Positions 24,957-36,790 of a DNA stretch of 64,000 nt are shown one piece after another. The notes under the pieces were generated by a model. It was not told where the DNA came from. It worked only from the letters and a program-made list of their open reading frames with translations, and did not search any database. Where the stretch lies: positions 304,297 through 368,296 of the forward strand of contig NW_003546250.1 in assembly GCF_000090795.2 (NCBI RefSeq). The letters are read 5' to 3'. Positions within the stretch are counted from its first letter, which is position 1, and each line of letters begins with the position of its first letter. The position numbers and the translations under genes are program-made. The stretch is from Amphimedon queenslandica. Its lineage: Eukaryota > Porifera > Demospongiae > Haplosclerida > Niphatidae.

Positions 24957-27900
24957 GCAACAATAATAATAAGGATCAATACAGTGTTTTGTGGTAGTGG
25001 GTTTGTGGTATGCAGCTGTCAATGTCTCTTGCTTTGCTCAAGTGTCTGTGTGTGTTTATAAATGTCACCAATTCACTGCACTCTTGTATGTACATGTACA
25101 TGATGTGGTGTACTTAGAGTTTTTTGGGAGGAGATATTGCTTATCGCCTCTAGTGGTTGATGTTATTAAAGTGTACCTGTACATGTTATTTTAAACATTG
25201 TTATGTGTCGTTGGTCTTGCTCAATGTGATGTTATTATTTATTTATTATTAATATTATATCACATATCTTGAGCAATCTTCCTTCCACTTTTATATCATC
25301 AGTTCATCACCTATTACACCTCCCTCTTTCTCTTTCTCTGTCTCTCCCTCTCCCTCCCTCCCTCCCTCCCTCTCCCTCCCTCCCTCCCTCTCCCTCCCTC
25401 TCCCTCCCTCTCCCTCCCTCCCTCCCTCCCTCTCTCTCCCTCCCCCTCCCTCTCTCTCTCAGGGTGGTCGTGTGTGGGTCTCCATTAATAAACAATGGTC
25501 TCCAGCAACCATAACTAACGTCACCAGCACCGAAGTATCATTTGCCAGTGAATATGGACAAGTAATTTATTGAATTCATTTAAATACATTTACGTGTACT
25601 TTTATGGTTGTTGTTTATTAATAGAATTAATAATAATAATCAAATACTTTAATTATGATAAATTAAGGAAAATAAATTCATGGAAACAATTACATGTACA
25701 TGTGTACAGTTACAATTACATTTACTCTTGTAAATGTAACTGTACATTTATAAACACGTTCTCCTTCCTTCCTGCAGCAATGCACTCTACCAAGAGACTC
25801 CTTGAACCACGACACAGTGACCCAGATGCACCAGACTAGTATTGACAGTGTTGATGATATGGCTTCACTTGGGGACCTTCATGAGGCGGCCATTTTATAC
25901 AACATCTACCAACGATATACCAGGGACACTATATACGTAAGTTACATGTACATGTATGACCATTTTAAAATTATTTTAAAATTATTTTCAAATTAATTTA
26001 TAGACATACATCGGTTCCATTCTATCAGCTGTTAATCCCTATAAACTGATTGATGGTGTGTATGGGGTGGAGCTAATGCAGAGTTACATGAAGAGGCAGC
26101 TGGGAGACCTCCCGCCTCACATATACGCCATCGCTAACGAGATATATGAGTCAATGTGGAGGAAGAGGGAGAACCAATGTGCTTTAATTAGGTGAGGGGG
26201 CGGTGTGCGTACATGTACGTGTATCTGTTCGTACTTTTCTTGTTTGTTTTCTTTTATTTGTTAAAGAGATTCTGTTATGATTATTTTCTCATTTGTTCCT
26301 CTCTCTCCCTCTCTCTCTCTCTCTTTCCTCCTTACAGTGGTGAAAGTGGTGCTGGGAAAACAGAATCAACAAAGTTTATATTAAGTTATCTCTCAGCGAT
26401 GAGTCAGCAAGCCTGTCCATCAGCAGCTGGTAAATATGCAGTTGAGGCTGCCATTTTACAGAGCAGGTACTGAATGCTTTAATTACATACGTTTGTATGA
26501 TAATTATAACAATTATTTAAAATTTTTTGTTATTTTTAGTCCAATTTTGGAAGCATTTGGTAATGCAAAGACTGTCTATAATAACAACAGCAGTCGTTTT
26601 GGAAAATTCATTTTACTCAATTTTGCTGAGGCTGGTAACATCATTGGTGGTCAGATCACTGACTGTAAGTCGTCATGTGACCTTTAATCATGTGACCTTT
26701 AATCATGTGACTTGTGTGTGTTTCTTCAGATCTTTTAGAAAAGAATCGTGTTGTACGTCAGAACCCATTGGAGAGAAACTTTCATGTCTTCTATGCACTC
26801 CTGGTTGGGTCTGATCCAGCTGGAAAAGGTATAATGAATGATTGGTATTACGAGATTACATGTTATGCATGTACAGTACATGTGTACATGCAAAATTGTA
26901 AATTATTAATTTTTAAATTGTAGAGAGGCTCCAGCTGCAAGGTCCAGAGTCCTATCATTATCTCAATCAGAGTGGGTGTGTCAGTGACCCAACCATTAAC
27001 GACCAGCAAGACTTCCTACACATTAGAGTAAACGATTTTAATTGCAATATTTATATTTTTATTTTCTCTCTCTTTTTTATGTAGGAAGCATTTGAGATTA
27101 TGCAAGTTCCAGCCCAACAGTTCAGTGATTTGATGTCAGTCCTTGCTGGAATTTTGAAAGTGGGTAACATCACGTTTGGTAAAGCAGGTGGGGCACAAGT
27201 CTCGGATAAGTCAGCTCTTGAAGCAGCCGCTAGCTGTTTGAGTGTTGAGTCCTTCCGACTCTCTGATGCTCTCACTCAAAAATTTATGAAGCTAAGAGGG
27301 GAGGAGATAACCACACCCCTCACTCTAGAACAAGTGAGAATAATAATGATAATAATGATTTTATTGAATTTTTAAAATTTTAGGCAGTTGATTCTCGTGA
27401 TTCTCTCTCTATGGCACTCTATGCTAACGCCTTTCGTTGGGTTTTGGAGAAAATTAACGTGCGAATCCGTGGGAAAGGACACTTTGCTACAGCTGGAGTG
27501 TTGGATATTTTTGGTTTTGAGAATTTTGAAGTTAGAATTTACCGTACATGTGTGTGGACTTTTTATTTTTTATACAGATTAATCGTTTTGAGCAATTTAA
27601 TATTAATTTTGCAAATGAGAAGCTCCAGGAATATTTCAACAAGCACATCTTTTCCCTCGAGCAGCACGAATACAGCAAGTGAGTATAACATGTGACCTTT
27701 TGACCTTTGACCTTTGACCCTGCCCAGGGAAGGGATAGATTGGGCTGACATTGATTGGGTGGACAATGCCGAGTGTCTTAACCTCATCGAGAGGGTAAAC
27801 TCCTGGTAATTAGCGTGATAATTAGTGTATTATTAATAGAAATTGGGTATACTGGATCTGTTGAATGAGGAGAGTCGGTTTCCTAAAGGAACGGATCAGA

Positions 27901-29088
27901 GTTTACTGGAGAAACTCCACAACTCACACAAGGTATGACTGTCACGTGACTGTCACATGATCATTGTGGTAGGCTATTAATCTATAATCTGTTACTATGT
28001 GTTTGTAAATACTGGCACAAGTATATTCAATAAACCAGTAGTGTTAATGTGTATTTGGCAGTTCACCTCTGGCATATCCTAATGTGTACAGTACAGGGAC
28101 TTTGGCCCAATTTTGGAGCAACTTTAAAAATTCATAAAAAATCCAAACATGATTGAAATGAGCTCGAACTTTTTACACAACATAAGAACATGTATATGCA
28201 TCAGGAAAAAATATAAAATTGAAAAATTATCTCCTTTGCATTTTTGGCAAAATTTGGCCAAAGACCCTGTACTATAGTACAGGGGCTTTGGCCCGATTTT
28301 GGAGCAATTTTTAAAATTGTACATTTAATTTAGTTTTATATTTTTGTAGGACAACGCGTTCTACATAAAACCAAAAGTGAACAACAACAAGTTTGGTATC
28401 AGACATTACGCAGGCGACGTCTTTTATGATGTCGTTGGTTTACTGGAGAAGAACAGAGACTCTTTCAGAGACGACATGCTTAAAGTTCTAAAAGACACAA
28501 AGTAAACCGAGTAATAATATCATCAGAGTATACTGGAGTGCACTAGAGTATACTAAAATTTACTAGTTACGTCTTTTTGTAGATCTGATTTTGTTTATGA
28601 CCTGTTTGCTCACATGACACTTGACGAGGATACCTCGTCAGGTGGGCGGGCCTTCAAGATGGATCGTAGAGGAGGCGGAGCCAAGAAAAAAGCAACAGTC
28701 AGCACCCAATTCAAGGTATAAACAATCTTAGTATACTCCAGTATAACTCTGTATATTGCAACAGACTTCTCTCCATTCACTCATGACAGAGCTAGGTCAG
28801 GCTAACCCGTATTTTGTGAGGTGCATAAAACCAAACGGAGAAAAAGTTAAAGACAAATTTGTACCTCAAATGGTCCTCAATCAGCTCAAGTACTCCGGAA
28901 TGATGGAAACCGTCCGTATACGAAGATCAGGGTATCCAGTGAGGAGACTTTTTGCTGATTTTATGTTTCGATATGATGTCTTGGGGCGGAGTTTGGGTTT
29001 GGAAGGGAAGGGAGAGATAGAGGCATGTAGATTAATAATGGCGTCACAAGACAGTTCTAAGAAAGACTGGCAGATTGGTAAAACAAAG
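24434..29088 (+). CDS. Myosin X-like motor domain, ends at the converter (partial or truncated)
   Basis: About 15 exons encode a complete myosin head of roughly 730 residues, from MSTTAWQI (24434) to QIGKTK (29088). The P-loop [10 protein letters not shown] is at 26341-26370. Others are switch [24 protein letters not shown] with [11 protein letters not shown], switch [11 protein letters not shown], the relay [20 protein letters not shown], the actin-binding [10 protein letters not shown]...[11 protein letters not shown], and the SH1/SH2 region [40 protein letters not shown] and GGAQVS place it nearest MYO10 and MyTH4-FERM myosins. Exon 1 and exon 2 are separated by a 1-kb intron with a pyrimidine-rich tail. 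After the GTACAG donor at 29089 no IQ motif, coiled coil, PH, MyTH4 or FERM exon is found; the next genes are unrelated. Either the gene is truncated or the assembly or locus is rearranged here. Confidence 0.88.
25321..25461. repeat. (CCCTCCCTCT)n pyrimidine microsatellite
   Basis: Long CCCTCC/CTCTCC tract that ends in the acceptor of myosin exon 2 (CTCTCTCTCAG at 25462). Confidence 0.9.
28088..28322 (+). repeat. 186-bp TACAGGG repeat, one complete unit plus the next start
   Basis: A full unit runs from TACAGGGACTTTGGCCC (about 28092) to GGCCAAAGACCCTGTA, followed by CTATAG and a new TACAGGGGCTTTGGCCC. The two ends are inverted repeats of each other. Inside a myosin intron. Confidence 0.88.
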
Positions 29089-29282
29089 GTACAGTGTATG
29101 CTAACAATGCAATGTATTGGTGCTATCTATGAGTGCATGTACATGTACGTGCCATACCACTACTTGATGTACAACGTATCATTAGTCATACACTCACAAA
29201 TATTACTATTATACTAACTAACTACATGTACAGTAACTACACACACACACTATCTATCAAACTGTTTATCAGTATATTCTCA

Positions 29283-30170
29283 TCATTTGACGTACAACTC
29301 ATAAAAACTAACAGGAACATCTTCATCAGGTTCATCTCCACACACCCTCAGCTCAAGGTAGTCAGTAGTGGTAGTGTTTAGTACCTTATTGAACCATGGA
29401 AGACTAGGACGAGATGTACAACAATTACCTTCAAGACTACCACATCCTTTACCATCCCACAATGGATCAGATGTATAGAGTACAGGAAGCCATCCACCAG
29501 TAGCAGGATTACCAGATTCACAGAAGTAGTCATTACCAATGAAAGACTGAAGAGTTGAGTTTTGAATACTACCTTGAGAACAAGGACAATTGTAATAACC
29601 ATGAAAACCAATACTAGCTTCAAGTAGTCCAGCCATTAGTGTCCAGACATGTTGACGAGGAGACCCACGAGTGATACTAACACCATCAACATAATAAGAA
29701 TTAATATCATTGTGATGTTCATGGCCACCAATGGTATGTTCAACTGCATCAGGTGAAGTATACTGATATCCCACTACTCTACCACACACTTGAGAATAAC
29801 TGATACCATTAGATGGGAACTGAACTGATACACAACTGCCTTTAGTTGAATTGGCTCTACCACAAGCTCTAACTCCTCCTGACTGGTACAGTCTAAACCC
29901 AGAAGGACAGTTCACTGTAGCATCAGTCATATCCAGATATGCTAGTCTTGTCCATCCTACTGAACCACAGTACAACTCCTCCATATTACAGTAAATATAT
30001 GTTGTTCCTTCTTTAGTTACAATGCTGTAATTCTTTGAAGGACTATCTGGCCAGTACTTCTTTATGTCATCACATGATACAGCATTAGGCTTGCAGGAAT
30101 ATGATTGTTGAGCTAACGTAGCACTACTGGTTGAACTGATAATGAACACAATAGCACAGAGTAGCATCAT
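29283..30170 (-). CDS. Secreted fibrinogen-like variable protein, copy 1
   Basis: Intronless. The start is placed at MMLLCAIVFIISSTSS, the first codon shared with copy 2, giving a signal peptide and about 295 aa. The N-terminal part (CDDIKKYWPDSPSKNYSI, GTTYIYCNMEE, CGSVGWTRLAYL) resembles the start of fibrinogen C-terminal domains. The remainder has a cysteine-rich pattern of its own: ACGR, VCGRVVGYQY, DGVSITRGSPRQHVWT, CPCSQG, DYFCESGN, DPLWDGKGCG, and a final YLELRVCGDE...VPVSFYELYVK. I do not know a named family; it appears to be a sponge-type secreted or lectin-like family. Against copy 2 the scaffold is almost identical, but there are length-changing differences at a few patches (after DAV, after MAGLLE, in the NPATGG region and after CGDE). 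Its 5' flank is duplicated with copy 2. Confidence 0.8.
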   Translation of the reverse strand: MMLLCAIVFIISSTSSATLAQQSYSCKPNAVSCDDIKKYWPDSPSKNYSIVTKEGTTYIYCNMEELYCGSVGWTRLAYLDMTDATVNCPSGFRLYQSGGVRACGRANSTKGSCVSVQFPSNGISYSQVCGRVVGYQYTSPDAVEHTIGGHEHHNDINSYYVDGVSITRGSPRQHVWTLMAGLLEASIGFHGYYNCPCSQGSIQNSTLQSFIGNDYFCESGNPATGGWLPVLYTSDPLWDGKGCGSLEGNCCTSRPSLPWFNKVLNTTTTDYLELRVCGDEPDEDVPVSFYELYVK

Positions 30171-30223
30171 AGTGGACTGTCGACTGTGTATGAGAATTTC
30201 TGTATGCAAGCATGCAGCACAAA

Positions 30224-30339
30224 TTATTTAATTATATAGAATAGCTTGAGTAATGATGATGTAGATATAATGACAAGTATTTAAAACTGTATCCTATATA
30301 GACTAGAAGCTCATCCATCGATGTGAGCAGCAACACAAC
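30224..30339. repeat. Duplicated 5' flank, copy a
   Basis: About 115 bp containing TATATAGAATAGCTTGA and GAGCAGCAACACAAC, upstream of fibrinogen-like copy 1. Repeated at 30709-30825 and 31856-31962, so it probably carries the family's promoter. Confidence 0.75.
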
Positions 30340-30708
30340 AAACACACACACACTATGTATATAAAGTAACAATAACAAAAGGTTTGATTACCATGCAAAT
30401 AGCATGACTAGTGGTGATTTACTGCTAGATTAGACAAACAATGATTCACTAAGCAATGGTGAAGTGTATTATGAGCATAGTAGCATGCTATGACTTTTGG
30501 CTAACAAGTAAGCTTATAACTACAAAGTCATTAAGAAATAAACTATAAAACAACAAGCAATGTTATGCAGCAAAATTTTTGTCAGTCTCAACTTTTAACA
30601 TGTAACTCATAACATCTTCAACTAATGTCATGAGACACATGACATCAGTTCCATGTGTGCAGAAGTAGATTCTAGAAAATTGAATCGACACAATTATATA
30701 AACTATTG

Positions 30709-30825
30709 TTATTTAATTATATAGAATAGCTTGAGTAATGATGATGTAGATATGATAACAAACATTTAGAAAATCTACCCTATATAGACTAGAGGCTCAT
30801 CCATTGATATGAGCAGCAACACAAC
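30709..30825. repeat. Duplicated 5' flank, copy b, fused to the 3' end of copy 2
   Basis: Same flank as 30224-30339, but here it runs directly into the 3' end of copy 2 (about 30840-30890), with no gene body of its own. This looks like the scar of unequal crossing-over or loss of an intervening copy. Confidence 0.65.
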
Positions 30826-30880
30826 AAAAACAACACGTGCACACACTATGTATCAAACTGTTCATCAGTATATATTCTCA

Positions 30881-31810
30881 TCATTTGACGTACAACTCAT
30901 AAAAACTAACAGGAACATCTTGATTACCTGTAGATTCATCTCCACACACCCTCAGCTCAAGGTAGTCAGTAGTGGTAGTGTTTAGTACCTTATTGAACCA
31001 TGGAAGACTAGGACGAGATGTACAACAATTACCTTCAAGACTACCACATCCTTTACCATCCCACAATGGATCAGATGTATAGAGTATGTATTGAAATGTA
31101 CGATCAGTAGCAGAATTACCAGATTCACAGAAGTAGTCATTACCAATGAAAGACTGAAGAGTTGAGTTTTGAGGACTACCTTGAGAACAAGGACAATTGT
31201 AGCGATGGTCATTAGTAAGCACATAATCACTGGACTCAAGTAGTCCAGCTATTAGTGTCCAGACATGTTGACGAGGAAACCCACGAGTGATACTAACACC
31301 ATCAACATAATAAGAATTAATATCATTGTGATTTGGTTCAATGATGCTACCATATGCTTCATGAGCATAGTTTCCTGGATAAACTGCATCAGGTGAAGCA
31401 TACTGATATCCCACTACTCTACCACACACTTGAGAGTAACTGATACCATTAGATGGGAACTGAACTGATACACAACTGCCTCCACTTGATGTTGCTCTAC
31501 CACAAGCTCTAACTCCTCCTGACTGGTACAGTCTAAACCCAGAAGGACAGTTCTCTGTAGCATCAGTCATATTCAGATATGCTAGTCTTGTCCATCCTAC
31601 TGAACCACAGTACAGCTCTTCCATATTACAGTAAATATATGTTGTTCCTTCTTTAGTTACAATGCTGTAATTCTTTGAAGGACTATCTGGCCAGTACTTC
31701 TTTATGTCATCACATGATACAGCATTAGGCTTGCAGGAATATGATTGTTGAGCTAACGTAGGACTACTGGTTGAACTGATAATGAACACAATAGCACAGA
31801 GTAGCATCAT
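30881..31810 (-). CDS. Secreted fibrinogen-like variable protein, copy 2
   Basis: Intronless tandem paralogue of copy 1, about 309 aa from MMLLCAIVFI. It has the same signal peptide, fibrinogen-like N-terminal part and conserved blocks (CNMEELYCGSVGWTRLAYL, YSQVCGRVVGYQY, DGVSITRG, DYFCESGN, DPLWDGKGCGSLEGNCC, YLELRVCGDE). Long stretches are identical at the DNA level to copy 1, so the pair is young or homogenised. The variable patches are YPGNYAHEAYGSIIEPN after SPDAV, SSDYVLTNDHR before YNCPC, SATDRTFQYI before LYTSD, and STGNQ before DVPV. An in-frame ATG lies upstream (31852), but conservation favours the internal start. Likely an extracellular recognition or adhesion protein (inference). 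Confidence 0.8.
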   Translation of the reverse strand: MMLLCAIVFIISSTSSPTLAQQSYSCKPNAVSCDDIKKYWPDSPSKNYSIVTKEGTTYIYCNMEELYCGSVGWTRLAYLNMTDATENCPSGFRLYQSGGVRACGRATSSGGSCVSVQFPSNGISYSQVCGRVVGYQYASPDAVYPGNYAHEAYGSIIEPNHNDINSYYVDGVSITRGFPRQHVWTLIAGLLESSDYVLTNDHRYNCPCSQGSPQNSTLQSFIGNDYFCESGNSATDRTFQYILYTSDPLWDGKGCGSLEGNCCTSRPSLPWFNKVLNTTTTDYLELRVCGDESTGNQDVPVSFYELYVK

Positions 31811-31855
31811 AGTGGACTCTGATGAGAATTTCTGTATGAACGAATGCAACACAAT

Positions 31856-32092
31856 TTATTTAATTATATAGAATAGCTTGATGTAGATGTGATGACAAAC
31901 ATTTAGAAAATCTACCCTATATAGACTAGAGACTCATCCATTGATGTGAGCAGCAACACAACAAAAACAACACACACAATATATAAAGTAACAATAACAA
32001 AAGATTTATTTACCAAATAGCATGACTAGTGGTGATTTACTGATCACAATAGCACAGAGTAGCATCATAGTGGACTCTGATGTGATTTCTTG
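31856..32092 (-). pseudogene. Duplicated 5' flank c and remnant of a third fibrinogen-like copy
   Basis: 31856-31962 repeats the family's 5' flank. At 32046-32090 the segment AGCACAGAGTAGCATCATAG and its neighbours repeats the start-codon region of copies 1 and 2 (MMLLCAI), but the reading frame is not continued upstream or downstream. This is a remnant of another tandem copy. Confidence 0.6.
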
Positions 32093-32293
32093 CTTGTTAC
32101 AACTACCTTAATGCAGGCTAATGACATCAAAAATGTAGAAAATTCCCACTCCTTGAATGCTTCTATAAACGCCCTAAAAAATTGAAGTGATTTTGACAAT
32201 CAGCATTGACATGCCAGAACCAAAATTCAATTTTTATTCTGTTTCCATAAAAATTAACTCATACATAGAATAGAATTATGAAATAATTATTTA

Positions 32294-34227
32294 TCATCCA
32301 ACTCTAAATGTTCTCAACGTGTTATCAGCCCCTCCAGTTGCTATTAACTATAGAATGGATCACGTGACAGTCATGTGACCTAATATCGTGTACATACTTG
32401 TCGATATGACCAGTCCAAACACAATAACTTTCCATTATGAGCTGCCATTGTATACAAGGGGACTTTAGGACTATCAGAAAAAAATTAATCAAAAAATAAA
32501 GCTCTTTGGTATTGAAAAATTTCATTTCTTACCTTCTCGTGTCCCACATTCGAGCTGTGTTGTCATAGCAACCTGATACGATCTGATACTCTGAAAGAGG
32601 CGACCACCTTACCCTCTTGACCCAGCCGTGGTGAGAGGAGAGGGTACAGCTAATCACTGATGGAGCTAGAGCAGGAAAAACAACACTACCATTCCCATCA
32701 ATACAGCAATAATAATAATTATACACATCTTTATAGTGAGGTATGGTAACGTACAGTCAGTTCTATTGTCCCAGATCCTAATGTGTTTATCAGTATGACT
32801 CGTAACTAGTAGAGGGGACCCAGGTCTCTTGTCAATATCTAAGAACACCTTAGAGCCATTCTGTAGAAGATAGTCCATACTAATAATAGTGAGAGTGTAT
32901 TTGCACATGTAGTACCTGTATGCCAGTATTGACTCCAGTCGTCATGTCCCATTCTCTGATACAATGATCATAGCCACAGGAATACAACACTCCATCGTCC
33001 GCCCACGTCATACACATTATTGGGTGGGTGTGGCCAGCAAGGGTTGCCACGGGAGCCTACGAAAGTGAGCGCCAGTCATAGATTAATGGTCTTACTCTGC
33101 TGGAAGGTTTAGAGGAGAGATTAATATTGGATCTTTTAGCTTGTTTATCTTCATCATCATCATTAACGTCAGCTCCTCCAATCTCTTTACAAAGACATTA
33201 CATGTACATGTACATCACTTCTTTATTATTATCATACCTCCGGACCATATCTTGAGCATCTTGTCCCAGCTGCAACTAACAAACTAAAACCAAACGATAA
33301 ATCACAAACAAGTCTACCTCATCCATGCTCCCCTACCTTACAATTCTCCTTATAAGGGCTGACAGCAATGGCCTCCACAGACCGACTGTGACCTTTACAA
33401 ATAACCTTTAGCCGGACACTCTCTTCATCTTCATTTGGATCAAATGTCCACATGTGTATGTGCTGGTCGTGTGACGAACTCAAAAAAGTCATGTGACCCT
33501 CTGGTGACGGTTGCCGTGGTAACCAGGCAACGTCGGTAATTTTGCTGTCATGGCCGAGACACTTTGTAATCAATTTACCTAATAAGGAGAAAGGTATCAC
33601 GTGGAGTTTCTTAAATCGTACCAGAATGACTCCATATCCTAACATTATGATCATAGCTACCACTAAGAATACTAGAGGGGTGGAGCATATAAAAATTAAT
33701 TGATTAATGCTCCGCCCACTAACTAATTATCATTGCAGTGTACAGCAGAGACCCAGTCATTGTGGGGCAGTTCGTTCTCAAGTGAAGGAGGAGGATTACG
33801 CTCAATGTATTCTATTTGGACCACATTCTCCTACAATAAATATAAAAGAGAGAGAGCAGCACAATACGTACATACCAATGTTAGCGACAGACTGCTCGTT
33901 AAGTCTCCTAAGGTTTTTCGAAGGAGCGTGCCATTAATTAGAAAATCAAAATCTATGCTTCGAGTTATTTTATCGTCACTGTTTTCTAAGTGACTACATG
34001 AAATATAATGAAGTTTACAAATAATAATTGTACCAGACAAAAGCTGATTGAGAAGCTGGTTAAGATCTTTCCGTGTTGAAGAGACTGGAAGAGAGAATGG
34101 AGTGTCTTCTATGGCATACCTATTCAAACATGAAGCAATAATCCTCACATTCTCTCATTTACCTTTTCTCTTTCGTGAAGAAACTAGTTTGAATGTAGAC
34201 TCCCTCTTCTCCATTGTGAGTGGCCAT
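32294..34227 (-). CDS. WDR12: WDR12/Ytm1 ribosome biogenesis protein
   Basis: About 13 exons. The start MATHNGEEGVYIQTSFFTKEK leads into an NLE domain (YAIEDTPFSLPVSSTRKDLN, then SIDFDFLINGTLLRKTL and VVQIEYIER). Seven WD repeats follow; recognisable ones are ILSGSYDHNVRIWS, FLSSSHDQHIHMWTF, FVSCSWDKMLKIWS, YSCGYDHCIREWD, VTSHTDKHIRIWDNR, IVSGCYDNTARMWDTR and the last LIATGGADNTLRTFRVG-stop. WDR12 binds BOP1 and PES1 (PeBoW) and, through its NLE domain, the AAA protein Rea1/midasin in 60S subunit maturation. The exon ending at the GTTAGTGG donor (about 33722) restores the frame to TATATTCTTAGT, so no break is present. Start codon 125 bp from the divergent LIN9 start. Confidence 0.94.
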
Positions 34228-34352
34228 GTTGTCACCACGTGGGTGCCCGTTTAAAATTTAAACGAGAAATCAATTCAAATTTTGAATCACTTGAGCCTCT
34301 GCGCATGCGCAGAACTACTGTCTCCTTGACATTCCGCCAGATAATATGAAAT
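34228..34352. promoter_or_regulatory. Bidirectional promoter, WDR12 / LIN9, with NRF1 palindrome
   Basis: A 125-bp spacer with a perfect 16-bp palindrome TCTGCGCATGCGCAGA (34298-34313) containing the NRF1 consensus TGCGCATGCGCA, and a CCACGTGGG E-box (CACGTG 34236-34241). A short upstream ATG (34346) gives a six-codon frame that overlaps the LIN9 start. Confidence 0.65.
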
Positions 34353-35016
34353 ATGGCGGACAGTGAGAGCAGGAGCTCGATGGCCAGTTGCCGGCTTCTC
34401 TTTGATATGGACGAAGGTAAGCCTCGTACCGGCCTAGTAGAGAAGGACCCTGAGAGGGAGAGTGGTTATCATAGTTGCTTTTAGCTTGGAGGTGTTAGAA
34501 AAAGGCTATTTTGTCTTGTATGAAGTGTAAATGGGTGGCGACCATTCAGTATTGGTTTGGTTGTTGGTACAGCCAGATCATAGATGAGATAGCAGCGATT
34601 CAAATACTCTATCAACAACGCTTTCCTTTCCTCACTGTAGATACTCCTCTACCAGCAGCTGAAGCTCTTGTCGGGCTGAAAGGTACATACATATATAATA
34701 TAATACAGTCTGTTTTATTTTATGTTCCCCTCTCCCTTTGTCTTTCTCCTCTTTCTCTCTCTCTCTCTTGATAGATTCTGTCAGACAGAGAAATAGCAAC
34801 AGCATTTCACAGTTGTCGCCACGAAAGCGAAAAACCTACAACACCCGGTCTAATGATAATAGCGTGAGTACTTACAAATCTTCAAGTACTGTAATATAAA
34901 ATAATAATTATCATGGTATATTAGTTATAATGATATACTGTATTTATGGGAGAACATACCATGTACTTGTGTAAATTTAGTTAATGTAATTTGTGAAAAT
35001 AATGGATGTATAATGA

Positions 35017-35100
<84 letters not shown>

Positions 35101-36035
35101 TTATTATTTTTATTATTATTTTTACTAGTTGAAGTCACATGACGGGAAGCTCCCCTGGGCCAGTGATCCAAGTGACATTGAAGAGGTAAGTCACTAATGA
35201 GACAAATCATGTCAACATGTCAAGTGTATTCACGTCTTGTCTTTGTTATGTGTGTGACATGTGAGGATTGATTTGTGTGACATGTGAGGATTGATTTGTG
35301 TGACATGTGAGGAGTAATTTGTGTGACATTTGAGGAGTGATTTGTGTGACATGTGAGGAGTGATTTGTGTGACATGTGAGGAGTGATTTGTGTGACATGT
35401 GAGGATTGATTTGTGTGACATGTGAGGAGTAATTTGTGTGACATGTGAGGAGTGATTTGTGTGACATGTGAGGAGTGATTTGTGTGACATGTGAGGAGTA
35501 ATTTGTGTGACATGTGAGGAGTGATTTGTGTGACATGTGAGGAGTAATTTGTGTGACATGTGAGGAGTGATTTGTGTGACATGTGAGGAGTGATTTGTGT
35601 GACATGTGAGGAGTAATTTGTGTGACATGTGAGGAGTGATTTGTGTGACATGTGAGGATTGAGTTATGTTCTGATTTGTGTGATTGGGTACGTGTGTGTG
35701 TGTGTGTGCGTGTGCGTGCGTGTGTGTGTGCGTGTGTGTGTGTGTGTGCGTGCGTGCGTGTGTGCGCCTAGTAATTTGATAATTAATGTGACTTGTGTCA
35801 TGTGTTTTAGGATACTAATGGTCCAATGGATGAAAATGACAAGAATTACTATGCACACCTAAAGTATGACCTTAAGGAGCAAGTACGCACTTTAAATCTC
35901 TTCTCTCTCCCTCTCTCTCTCCCCCTCTCTCTCTTTCTCTTTTTTAAAGAGCTCCTATTACACCTGCTACCAAGAAACCACATGTAGAGGTTAGCTTTTA
36001 TTTGTCGTCATCATCCATTATTATTATTATTATTA

Positions 36036-36076
<41 letters not shown>

Positions 36077-36241
36077 AGCCTGATGCTTTAAACCAGCAGC
36101 CGTGGATCAAGCACATAAAGACGTTCCTAAGGTTACCCAAGGCTCTGACCTGGTCACGTTACGAGTGGTTCTGCTCTGACATTGACAAGTAAGTGATATC
36201 TTTTATAAATAAAATATACTAATATGTACATGTATGTGTAT

Positions 36242-36304
<63 letters not shown>

Positions 36305-36717
36305 CACAATAATTATGTATCTAATTGTTATTCCATTGTCTTTTTGTCTCTCTTTGTTTTGACTGCTGTCATTTTCCACAGACCATTCTTTGAAGGTAGC
36401 AATGACTTTATCCAGTGTCTTGACGAGTCCTTTCCTGATCTTAAAGTGAGCCAGAACCATGAGCTTACTCAGGCCCAGTGGCGTCTTGTTCGTCGGATGA
36501 TCGGAAAACCCAGGAGGTGCTCATCGACGTTTTTTGCTGAAGAGCGGCACCTCTTGGAGGAAAGGAGGAAGCAAGTGAGGGAACTACAGAAGAAGATTCA
36601 CAAAGGAACAGTAAGTGATTGGAGATTTGTAGAATTGTAACTTTAGCATCAGTATATATACATTATATACATAATTATACATGTAGCTTAATTATAAATA
36701 ATAATAACACCATATGT

Positions 36718-36790
<73 letters not shown>

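Noticed and set aside
29089-29217. Read-through of the last myosin exon as a natural C-terminus
   Set aside because: Translation past 29088 gives about 40 residues with no resemblance to IQ motifs and crosses a perfect GTACAG-type donor; it is intronic or 3' flank.
35220-35651. Three overlapping minus-strand open frames rich in SHVTQIT/THMSHK repeats
   Set aside because: Artefact of the 23-bp minisatellite reading open in every frame, inside a LIN9 intron.
35262-35661. CRISPR-like regular repeat array
   Set aside because: Units abut directly with no unique spacers, and the sequence is a eukaryotic intron.
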